Assembly (NCBI GenBank): GCA_025362765.1
Contig: JANYFI010000840.1
Span: 1 to 5,106 of the forward strand
From: Ferruginibacter sp.
GTDB taxonomy: Bacteria; Bacteroidota; Bacteroidia; Chitinophagales; Chitinophagaceae
Direction of reading: 5' to 3'
DNA: 5,106 nucleotides
In this document: positions 1 through 5,106 of the stretch, piece after piece
How the letters are laid out: every line of letters begins with the position of its first letter
How positions within the stretch are numbered: position 1 is the first letter of the stretch
Notes under the pieces: model-generated
Seen by the model: only the letters and a program-made list of their open reading frames with translations
What the model was told of the DNA's origin: nothing
Database searches by the model: none
Position numbers and translations under genes: made by a program

Positions 1-356
1 TAGCCCGGTAAAAAAATCATTTAACCACAAACTGGTAAGTACCCGCTTCCAATGTTGTTTTTAACGACACTTGCTTTTTATCCAGGTAAACATGTTGTCC
101 GGCAATTCCGTCAAACACCACCGTTGCGCCGGAATTGGCGGGGATGGTGATGGTATATTCAATGGACGCTCCTACCCTTTTCCAGGAAGATACAATCGTT
201 CCATAAGGCCCCGCATGGCTGGCCGTAAAATGGCTGAGGTCAGTTACAAAATGGGGCGACAACATGTTTACCTGGATAAAAAGCAAGTGTCGTTAAAAAC
301 AACATTGGAAGCGGGTACTTACCAGTTTGTGGTTAAATGATTTTTTTACCGGGCTA
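1..356. repeat. Perfect 99-bp inverted repeat with 158-bp spacer
   Basis: Bases 1-99 are the exact reverse complement of bases 258-356. I paired them base by base and found no mismatch. Pairing stops at 100/257 (C opposite C). The left arm holds the last 26 codons, the stop and 16 downstream bases of the minus-strand rhamnosidase fragment. The right arm is a second copy of that gene end, facing the other way. The outer end of the left arm is base 1, so the repeat may have been cut by the window edge or may end a contig. It could be a recent inverted duplication or an assembly or amplification fold-back. A transcript across it could form a 99-bp stem. Confidence 0.97.
17..256 (-). pseudogene. 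GH78 alpha-L-rhamnosidase, C-terminal fragment (5' part missing)
   Basis: The minus strand, ending in TGA at 19-17, encodes about 79 residues that I recognise as the extreme C-terminus of a bacterial GH78 alpha-L-rhamnosidase. The pattern runs PHF, then a HAGPYGTIVSSWKR stretch, a beta-strand ending TITIPANSGATV, and a closing LEAGTYQFVVK. Family members remove terminal alpha-L-rhamnose from plant polysaccharides and glycosides and are usually several hundred residues longer. This piece is only the C-terminal beta-sandwich tail; the catalytic (alpha/alpha)6 barrel is absent. Reading upstream, homology stops at base 257, where the inverted-repeat arm starts. The frame continues through the arm as about 10 unrelated residues to a possible TTG at 286-284, then meets a stop at 295-293. 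That extension is the gene's own tail read antisense, not real protein. The fragment is non-functional as seen. If the junction is an artefact, the real gene may be intact. Confidence 0.8.
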
Positions 357-360
357 AGAA

Positions 361-455
361 ATTATGTGGAACTGCGGTGGCGTCGCACTCTTGTACATTT
401 TGTTCTTTGTGCGGCACTTACTCAATTCGTGACCTGGCGCTTGAGATTTGAGTGA
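361..455. other. Non-coding-looking segment open in three plus frames; possible dispersed repeat
   Basis: This stretch directly follows the inverted repeat and is more GC-rich than the DNA after it. All three plus frames stay open for at least 20 codons, for example an ATG at 364-366 to a TGA near 430, yet none looks like a known protein. Bases 376-390 match the minus strand of the repeat near 4640 at 11 of 15 positions, which is weak. The segment resembles intergenic sequence I associate with Bacteroidota dispersed repeats, but that is memory and was not checked. Nothing else is visible from here to about 560. Confidence 0.25.
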
Positions 456-563
456 TAAAAAGGAAGTTTTCCGGACTTTGAAATTGATTATGCATAAAAA
501 ATAAAACGCCGAAAATTTTACCGATTATTATGTAGTGCTTTTAATAGTAATGGTAGCGGCAGA

Positions 564-698
564 TTGGCTTTTTTACTTGCAGCGGGTGCAAGTAGTCACA
601 GTATACCTGCGAAAACTACTAACACTATTATTATATCTTTTTTAGTTTTTGTATTCTTGATAGTAATTATCAAATACTTTAAAAAAAGAGTTAAATAA
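564..698 (+). pseudogene. Possible small single-pass membrane peptide or remnant of one
   Basis: The frame ending in TAA at 696-698 is open from base 498 but has no ATG. The only common alternative start is TTG at 564-566, which would give a peptide of 44 residues. It begins AFLLAAGASSHS and continues with about 17 strongly hydrophobic residues (IIISFLVFVFLIVII), then the basic tail KYFKKRVK. This is the layout of a membrane anchor with a positive cytoplasmic end. An ATG at 550 lies in a different frame and reaches a stop after about 31 codons, so a frameshifted start is possible. I do not recognise a family. It sits just upstream of a decayed gene, where the start of that gene should be. It may be the tail of a lost membrane protein, a tiny real gene, or chance in AT-rich DNA. 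Confidence 0.25.
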
Positions 699-714
699 AC
701 GAAATTGAAAAATA

Positions 715-1153
715 CTAGTCCTGTGTTAACAGCAAATAAAACGCAACATCAGCTTTCAGGTAAAACGAAATACACCGTTTCCCAAAAGATTTTATGTTTG
801 AACTTACATCGAAAGAGTTTGAAAACTTGAGGAGCCAAATTGGTACCTCAAGTGGGGGTGGTACGAGGGATATGGCAATGGCTTTTACAGAACAAGTTGT
901 AGCAATGCTACAAAGTATTTTAAAGAGTAAAACAGCAATTGAAGTAAATATCAGGATTATTAGAGTGTTTACAAGGCTTAGAGAATATGCCTTAACCCAT
1001 AAAGAAATATTATTGCAGCTCGCCAAACTTGAAAAAGAAGTAAAGGGCAACAGCAAAGACATTGAAAATATTTTTATGGGTTTAAAGGAATTGTTGGAAA
1101 AAAACAGTTAGCCTGCCCCAAGAAATAAAATATGATTTAAGCAGTACGATTAA
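715..1153 (+). pseudogene. Decayed ORF6N-domain (KilA-N/antirepressor-like) protein gene
   Basis: The longest open stretch (ATG 794 to TAG 1111, 105 residues) matches the part after the DNA-binding domain of Bacteroidota ORF6N proteins: MFELTSKEFENLRSQ, a GGTR motif, MAFTEQ, AML, then KTAIEVNIRIIRVFTRLRE and a Lys/Glu-rich coiled-coil tail. Family likeness continues beyond both ends. Upstream in frame, 776-793 reads RFPKDF before the ATG, with a TAA at 761-763. One frame over, 742-771 reads like KR...QVKRN, implying a 2-bp deletion or equivalent shift. Downstream in frame, TAG 1109-1111 is followed by PAPRNKI, a second stop at 1133-1135, then FKQYD and TAA at 1151-1153, matching the usual PxPRKKIGFK ending. 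Usual residues are also changed: SSWGGTRYMPMAF is SSGGGTRDMAMAF, and TEQGVAML is TEQVVAML. ORF6N proteins are thought to be phage-type DNA-binding antirepressors. Here the DNA-binding part is lost, so the gene is very probably dead. Confidence 0.8.
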
Positions 1154-1329
1154 AGGACTAGTTCTGCAAGAGAATACCACAATCCTCACCTGAGGGCTAA
1201 ACAAATAATAAACTCTCCGCCCCTAATTTCTGCCCCATGGAGGCGGCTGAAAAGTGTAACCGACTTACGGCCGGCAATGTTAACTTACCATCAATATCGT
1301 CCGGAGCAAAAAATAACTTACTAAATATT

Positions 1330-1337
1330 TACCTTCG
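1330..1337 (+). promoter_or_regulatory. Bacteroidota-type -7 promoter box for the M28 gene
   Basis: TACCTTCG matches the Bacteroidota sigma-A -7 consensus TAnnTTTG at all fixed positions except one T to C. It ends 12 bases before the ATG at 1350 and is followed by an A-rich leader, the usual arrangement in this phylum. I see no TTG at the expected distance for the -33 box, so the call rests on the -7 box and its position. Confidence 0.5.
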
Positions 1338-1349
1338 CAAAAAAAATAA

Positions 1350-2318
1350 ATGACCATTCAAAAAATTCTACTGCTGACAATATTGTCCTTTTTTATAAAG
1401 CCACTGCTTGCACAGGAAGGAATTACCGCGGGGCAGTTTTTTAAGCACGAAAAATTCCTTGCATCCGATCAGCTGGAAGGTCGTTTTCCGGGTACTGCCG
1501 GCAATAATAAAGCAGCGGACTATATTAAAAAGCAGTTTAAAAAATCAAACTTAAAGCCATTGAATGGTAGTTATTTTCAACGGTTTAAATTATTTATAAA
1601 ACCGGGTACAAATTCCATCCAAGCAGATACCGTAGAAACAAGGAATGTAATCGGTTATTTTGAAGGAAGTGATCCTATATTGAAGAATGAATTTATTGTA
1701 ATTGGTGCGCATTACGATCATTTGGGATGGGGAGGAAAAGGAACGGGTTCTAAAAAGAAAGATACGTTCGCTATTCATAACGGGGCTGATGACAATGCAT
1801 CTGGTGTGTCTGCCTTGCTTACCATCGCCAAAGAAATGGGAAAGCGAAAATTAACATTCAAACGCAGTATTCTTTTTGTTTCCTTTAGTGGAGAAGAGGA
1901 GGGACTAATGGGCTCAAAATATTTTACCACGCATTTTCCGGTAGCAGATTCTTCCGTTAAGCTGATGATTAATATGGACATGGTAGGCAGACTGAACGCA
2001 GAAAAACAAATTTACATGGGTGGCGCCGGTACGTTTCCGGGTGGTGAAGTATTAATGAAAAAATTGGGTGTCGGAAGCGGCCTTAATCCTGTAGTGAATG
2101 CGGGAAGTGTTGGCGGATCCGACCATGTTTCTTTCTATAAAAAAAGCATTGCAGTCATTGGCCTGCACACAGGTGGACATCCACAGTATCACACGCCCGA
2201 AGATGATATTGAACTCATTAACAAAGAAGGCGCCGCATTGGTTTGTAAGTATATTTACAACGCATTATTGGAGATTGCAAATTATGAACAGCCGATTTAT
2301 TTTATCAAACAAGATTAA
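1350..2318 (+). CDS. Secreted M28-family zinc aminopeptidase
   Basis: This 322-residue protein is a complete M28 metallopeptidase. These enzymes use two zinc ions to remove N-terminal amino acids from peptides. Residues 1-21 are a signal peptide (MTIQK, a hydrophobic core, then LLA before Q22), so it should act in the periplasm or outside the cell. The peptidase domain covers roughly residues 97-310. By family pattern the metal ligands are H121 (GAHYDHLG), D147 (GADDNASG, bridging), E183 (GEEEGL), D210 (NMDMVG) and H281 (YHTPEDD), with E182 as the catalytic base. All are present. There is no inserted PA domain, so it belongs with the short M28 members. The ATG at 1350 is chosen because it begins the signal peptide and follows an A-rich leader behind a promoter-like box; no Shine-Dalgarno site is seen. 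Exact substrate cannot be read from sequence. The M13 peptidase gene follows on the same strand after 231 bp. Confidence 0.93.
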   Translation: MTIQKILLLTILSFFIKPLLAQEGITAGQFFKHEKFLASDQLEGRFPGTAGNNKAADYIKKQFKKSNLKPLNGSYFQRFKLFIKPGTNSIQADTVETRNVIGYFEGSDPILKNEFIVIGAHYDHLGWGGKGTGSKKKDTFAIHNGADDNASGVSALLTIAKEMGKRKLTFKRSILFVSFSGEEEGLMGSKYFTTHFPVADSSVKLMINMDMVGRLNAEKQIYMGGAGTFPGGEVLMKKLGVGSGLNPVVNAGSVGGSDHVSFYKKSIAVIGLHTGGHPQYHTPEDDIELINKEGAALVCKYIYNALLEIANYEQPIYFIKQD

Positions 2319-2350
2319 TTGTTTGCCGGTAAACGGGTGTACTGCTTTAC

Positions 2351-2387
2351 GGCGCAAGACTCCGTCCTGCCGCCCTTCATTACTAAT
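2351..2387 (+). repeat. Degenerate ~37-bp dispersed repeat, copy A (hairpin-forming)
   Basis: This intergenic element starts 33 bp after the M28 stop. Ungapped, it matches the reverse complement of 4604-4640 at 29 of 37 positions. Bases 2351-2374 can fold into an imperfect hairpin (GGCGCAAGAC against GTCCTGCCGCC, with one bulge and one G-T type pair). There is no T-run after it, so it is not a classic terminator, although it could protect the 3' end of the M28 mRNA. The minus strand reads ISNEGRQDGVLRR in one frame, similar to copy B. Confidence 0.6.
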
Positions 2388-2525
2388 GCTGAAAACAGAA
2401 TAAATACTAAACAATGGATGTTCAGCGCTGTTATACCAGGTGTAGTACAATAGACCGTTATGACATTTAAACAGGTTACTACCCATCGGCTTAAATTAAC
2501 TATGCGATAATTTCAATTCATTCCA

Positions 2526-2533
2526 TACATTTA
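2526..2533 (+). promoter_or_regulatory. Possible -7 promoter box for the M13 gene
   Basis: TACATTTA matches TAnnTTTG except for the last base, and lies 16 bases before the ATG at 2550. No -33 TTG is seen at the usual spacing. The separate AT-rich leader and the repeat upstream favour independent transcription from the M28 gene, but this is a weak call. Confidence 0.3.
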
Positions 2534-2549
2534 GCTTAAAATTTATATC

Positions 2550-4589
2550 ATGAAGAAGATACTATTGGCACTTTGCGTTAGTACTGCGCTGACTGCCTGC
2601 AACAGCGGAAGTAATAACACGGCGGAGAAGCCCGCAATGGATATACTGGCATCCAACCTGGATACAACTGTAAAACCTTCGGATGATTTTTTTGAATATG
2701 CCAATGGCGGATGGCTAAAGAAAAATCCCATACCTGCTTCTGAAAGTGGCTGGGGCATCGGTAACGTAGTGCAGGATACTATATACCAACGGTTAAAAAC
2801 GATCAACGAAAATGCAGTGAAAGCTACTGCGGCCAGCGGATCGACTGAGCAAAAAATAGGCGACTTCTGGCAAAGTGCTATGGATACTGTTGCGTTAAAT
2901 AAAGCCGGTCTGTCACCTTTACAGCCTGATATTGATAAAATAAATGCCATTAAAAATATCAATGATCTTATTACTGAAGCCGCGGTATTAAAGATGAAAG
3001 GAGTGCGTTGTCTGTTTAGCGACTACGTTGCACAGGACGATAAGAACAGTGAAAAGATGATCTACAGTCTTGGCCAGGGTGGCCTGGGTATGCCCAACAG
3101 GGATTATTATTTTAAAACAGATGCACGTACCCAAAATATTAGAAAAGCGTACAAAAAATATCTGTTACAAACATTTATACAGTTAGGCAATGACAGCACT
3201 GCGGCGCAGAAGAAGGTAAACTCGGTCTATGCGCTCGAAACAACACTGGCCAATGCAAGCAGAAAGTTAGAAGACCTTCGCGACCCTTATAAAAATTATA
3301 ATAAGATGGATGTGGTACAGTTGGATAAACTTACCCCAAACATTAAATGGAGCGACTATACAAAAGAAATGGGCATCACTCATTTAGACTCAGTGGTAGT
3401 AGGCCAACCTGAGTTTTACTCAGCCCTTAATACTGCAATTACCACCACGCCACTTGCTGATTGGAAAGCCTATCTACAGGTTCGTTTAATACAAAGCTTT
3501 AGCGGCTACCTTGATTCCGTTAGTTTTAATAATGCTTTTACTTATAGCCAAAATTTAAGTGGTGCTAAAGAATCACGCCCGCGGTGGAAGCGGGTGTTAG
3601 ATGCGGAAGAAAACGCCATGGGAGAAGCATTAGGGCAGCTTTTTGTAAAAGAATATTTTAATGCTACTGCAAAAAAAAGATACAATGATTTGGTGGAAAA
3701 TATCAGGGATGCCTATAAAGACCGCATAAACCAACTGACCTGGATGAGTGCAGTTACTAAAGAAAAGGCGCTTGACAAACTTTCAAAGATCACCAGGAAA
3801 GTTGGCTATCCTGATAAGTGGAAAGATTTTAGTGCGTTAAAAATTGATAAAGGTCCGTATGTTTTAAATATGCAGCGGGCTAGTACCTGGTGGCACAATT
3901 ATGAAATCAATAAGCTCGGTAAACCTGTTGACCGCAGCGAATGGAGTATGACGCCGCAAACCTACAATGCCTACTACAATCCAAGTAATAACGAAATAGT
4001 GTTGCCGGCAGCCATATTTGCTGTGCCGGGTTATGCAGATAGCCAACTGGATGATGCGTTGGTATACGGTTATGCAGCAGCATCTACCATTGGCCACGAA
4101 ATGACGCACGGCTTTGATGACCAGGGAAGACAATATGATGCGGAAGGGAATTTAAAAAACTGGTGGACAGTTAACGATTCAACGGAGTTTAGTGATCGTG
4201 CTAAAAAAATAATTAATCAGTTTGGTGAATTTAATCCTGTCGATACGTTTCATATCAATGGCTCGGCTACGCAGGGTGAAAACATTGCAGACCTTGGCGG
4301 ACTGTTACTTGGCCTGGATGCATTTAAGAAAACAGCCGCTTATAAAAAGAATGAAAAGATAGATGGTCTTACACAACTGCAACGGTATTTTTTAGGGTAT
4401 TCGCTGGGCTGGTTGTATGAAGAAAGAAAAGAAAGTTTAGCCACCCAGGTGATGACGGATGTGCATGCTCCTGCAAAAGAAAGAGTGAACGGTCCGTTTG
4501 TGAATATCCCTGAATTTTATGAAGCGTTTGGCATAAAGCCCGGTGACAAAATGTATCGCCCGGATAGTTTAAGAGTAAAGATTTGGTAG
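2550..4589 (+). CDS. M13-family (neprilysin/PepO-like) zinc endopeptidase, lipoprotein
   Basis: This 679-residue protein is a full-length M13 gluzincin endopeptidase, a family that cuts short peptides in a closed chamber. Residues 1-16 form a lipoprotein signal peptide, with lipobox LTAC and acylated Cys17, so it is membrane-anchored outside the cytoplasm. The N-terminal M13 domain begins near D45 (DDFFEYANGGWL) and runs to about residue 430. The catalytic domain covers about 470-676. Zinc ligands are H516 and H520 of HEMTH, plus E577 of GENIAD; E517 is the catalytic base and D581 the supporting Asp. NAYY (473-476) binds substrate backbone. H639 and R645 (DVHAPAKERVNG) match neprilysin H711 and R717, with the same spacing. 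The C-terminus VKIW lacks the eukaryotic CxxW cysteine, as is common in bacteria. All key residues are present, so it should be active. The ATG is fixed by the signal peptide. Substrates are unknown; peptide scavenging together with the upstream M28 enzyme is an inference. Confidence 0.95.
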   Translation: MKKILLALCVSTALTACNSGSNNTAEKPAMDILASNLDTTVKPSDDFFEYANGGWLKKNPIPASESGWGIGNVVQDTIYQRLKTINENAVKATAASGSTEQKIGDFWQSAMDTVALNKAGLSPLQPDIDKINAIKNINDLITEAAVLKMKGVRCLFSDYVAQDDKNSEKMIYSLGQGGLGMPNRDYYFKTDARTQNIRKAYKKYLLQTFIQLGNDSTAAQKKVNSVYALETTLANASRKLEDLRDPYKNYNKMDVVQLDKLTPNIKWSDYTKEMGITHLDSVVVGQPEFYSALNTAITTTPLADWKAYLQVRLIQSFSGYLDSVSFNNAFTYSQNLSGAKESRPRWKRVLDAEENAMGEALGQLFVKEYFNATAKKRYNDLVENIRDAYKDRINQLTWMSAVTKEKALDKLSKITRKVGYPDKWKDFSALKIDKGPYVLNMQRASTWWHNYEINKLGKPVDRSEWSMTPQTYNAYYNPSNNEIVLPAAIFAVPGYADSQLDDALVYGYAAASTIGHEMTHGFDDQGRQYDAEGNLKNWWTVNDSTEFSDRAKKIINQFGEFNPVDTFHINGSATQGENIADLGGLLLGLDAFKKTAAYKKNEKIDGLTQLQRYFLGYSLGWLYEERKESLATQVMTDVHAPAKERVNGPFVNIPEFYEAFGIKPGDKMYRPDSLRVKIW

Positions 4590-4603
4590 AACAGTATCTG
4601 GGA

Positions 4604-4640
4604 ATTAGTAACGAACGGCAGCAAGGCGGAGTACAGCGCC
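4604..4640 (-). repeat. Degenerate ~37-bp dispersed repeat, copy B (inverted relative to copy A)
   Basis: The reverse complement of this stretch matches 2351-2387 at 29 of 37 positions without gaps. It starts 15 bp after the M13 stop. On the plus strand one frame reads ISNERQQGGVQR, matching 8 of 12 residues of the minus-strand reading of copy A. Its hairpin is weaker than in copy A (GGCG at 4625-4628 with CGCC at 4637-4640). The two copies bracket the M13 gene in opposite orientations. No transposase or target-site duplication is seen. Confidence 0.55.
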
Positions 4641-4718
4641 AGCGGTATTATTAATAGTTCTTTAACTGGAGCATAAATATTAAAACGACTTAATTGCAAA
4701 TAAGTAGTCTTAAAAAAG

Positions 4719-4748
4719 TTGGTTTTTTTCCAGAAAGGTTTGTCTTTG
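4719..4748 (+). promoter_or_regulatory. Possible Bacteroidota promoter for the gene at the window end
   Basis: TTG at 4719-4721 lies 19 bases before TGTCTTTG at 4741-4748. This fits the phylum pattern TTG-N19-TAnnTTTG except for G in place of the A. Transcription would start near 4755, giving almost no leader before the ATG at 4757 or a short one before the ATG at 4766. A GGAGG at 4748-4752 lies only 4 bases before the first ATG. Confidence 0.3.
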
Positions 4749-4756
4749 GAGGATAT

Positions 4757-5106
4757 ATGACGATCATGTGCGGATTCATTTTTATCTTTTTTAATTTTTC
4801 TAAACCGAAAATTAAAACCACTGCCGATTTGTATTTTATTAGCGGCCATTTTCAGGATTATAGTTTTATAAATGGACAGAGAGGAACAAGAAATTATACA
4901 TTCAGACTTAAAGAATTTTCAAATTCATTTAAAATTAAGGCTGATTTTTTGGGAGGAAAATTTAAAAAATACGAGTTTGAGCAATTAAATTTTGGAGACT
5001 CCATTACAGTTGCAATTTCTGCGACAGACAGGATAAATTTGAATACAAATAAAAGCTATTTCTTTGTTTTCGCCATTGCCAATGCAAACACAATATTTTT
5101 AGATTC
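4757..5106 (+). CDS. Unrecognised protein with N-terminal hydrophobic segment (3' end outside window)
   Basis: The frame from ATG 4757 is open for 116 codons to the window edge with no stop. An in-frame ATG at 4766 is an alternative start, and the frame is open upstream only to a TAA at 4691-4693. Residues 1-15 (MTIMCGFIFIFFNFS) are a short hydrophobic segment that could be a membrane anchor or uncleaved signal. The rest is polar and rich in Phe, Lys, Asn and Ile, and looks like a beta-rich fold: LYFISGHFQDYSFI, RNYTFRLKEF, FEQLNFGDSITVAIS, then YFFVFAIANANTIFLDS. I do not recognise a family. The alternation of polar and aromatic residues and the absence of stops in such AT-rich DNA support real coding. 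It is on the same strand as the peptidases but 167 bp beyond the M13 stop, with its own possible promoter. The missing 3' part prevents a firm call. Confidence 0.6.
   Translation, partial: MTIMCGFIFIFFNFSKPKIKTTADLYFISGHFQDYSFINGQRGTRNYTFRLKEFSNSFKIKADFLGGKFKKYEFEQLNFGDSITVAISATDRINLNTNKSYFFVFAIANANTIFLD

Noticed and set aside
71..340. Plus-strand open frame across the inverted repeat
   Set aside because: Its last 26 residues are only the duplicated rhamnosidase tail in the right arm, and the rest is the antisense of the real gene and shows no protein-like pattern.
575..593. Hairpin ACTTGCA / TGCAAGT with a 5-base loop, considered as a terminator
   Set aside because: No T-run follows it on the plus strand, and the T-run at 569-574 reads as A on the minus strand, so neither direction fits an intrinsic terminator.
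715..1062. Minus-strand 115-codon open frame
   Set aside because: It is the antisense of the ORF6N remnant, whose plus-strand reading has clear family motifs.
1217..1246. CCGCC ... GGCGG pair before the M28 gene
   Set aside because: The stem is only 5 bp with a 20-base loop, too weak to call as a structure.
2098..2403. Plus-strand open frame overlapping the end of the M28 gene
   Set aside because: It is an out-of-frame shadow of the M28 coding sequence with no start context or recognisable domain.
2265..2486. Minus-strand 73-codon open frame after the M28 gene
   Set aside because: It overlaps the M28 3' end and is built largely on the dispersed repeat; no protein family or signal is visible.
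4517..4849. Minus-strand 110-codon open frame between M13 and the last gene
   Set aside because: It overlaps the M13 3' end, the repeat and the start of the better supported plus-strand gene, and has a low-complexity, AT-driven composition.

Overview
The window most likely comes from a Bacteroidota genome, probably near the family Chitinophagaceae. The evidence is the gene set (GH78 rhamnosidase tail, ORF6N-type protein, secreted M28 peptidase, M13 peptidase lipoprotein), A-rich leaders without Shine-Dalgarno sites, and a TAnnTTYG-like promoter box just upstream of the M28 start. The family assignment is an inference from style, not from a marker gene.

Layout: (1) Bases 1-356 form a perfect 99-bp inverted repeat around a 158-bp spacer. 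The minus strand of the left arm and spacer encodes the last ~79 residues of a GH78 alpha-L-rhamnosidase. Its 5' part is cut off exactly where the second arm begins. The outer end of the repeat falls on base 1, so an assembly artefact must be considered. (2) Bases 357-1153 are a debris zone: a short segment open in all three plus frames, a remnant that could encode a small one-pass membrane peptide, and a decayed ORF6N-domain gene with stops, a frameshift and changed conserved residues. (3) Bases 1350-2318 encode an intact secreted M28 zinc aminopeptidase. (4) Bases 2550-4589 encode an intact M13 (neprilysin/PepO-like) zinc endopeptidase lipoprotein. (5) Bases 4757-5106 hold the start of an unrecognised protein with an N-terminal hydrophobic segment, running off the window edge.

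The two peptidases lie on the same strand 231 bp apart, and both are predicted to leave the cytoplasm. An endopeptidase (M13) plus an aminopeptidase (M28) could plausibly degrade peptides in the periplasm or at the cell surface, but each seems to have its own leader, so co-transcription is not shown. A degenerate ~37-bp repeat lies just downstream of each peptidase gene, in opposite orientations, bracketing the M13 gene. I see no RNA genes, CRISPR array, transposase or clear new multi-gene system.
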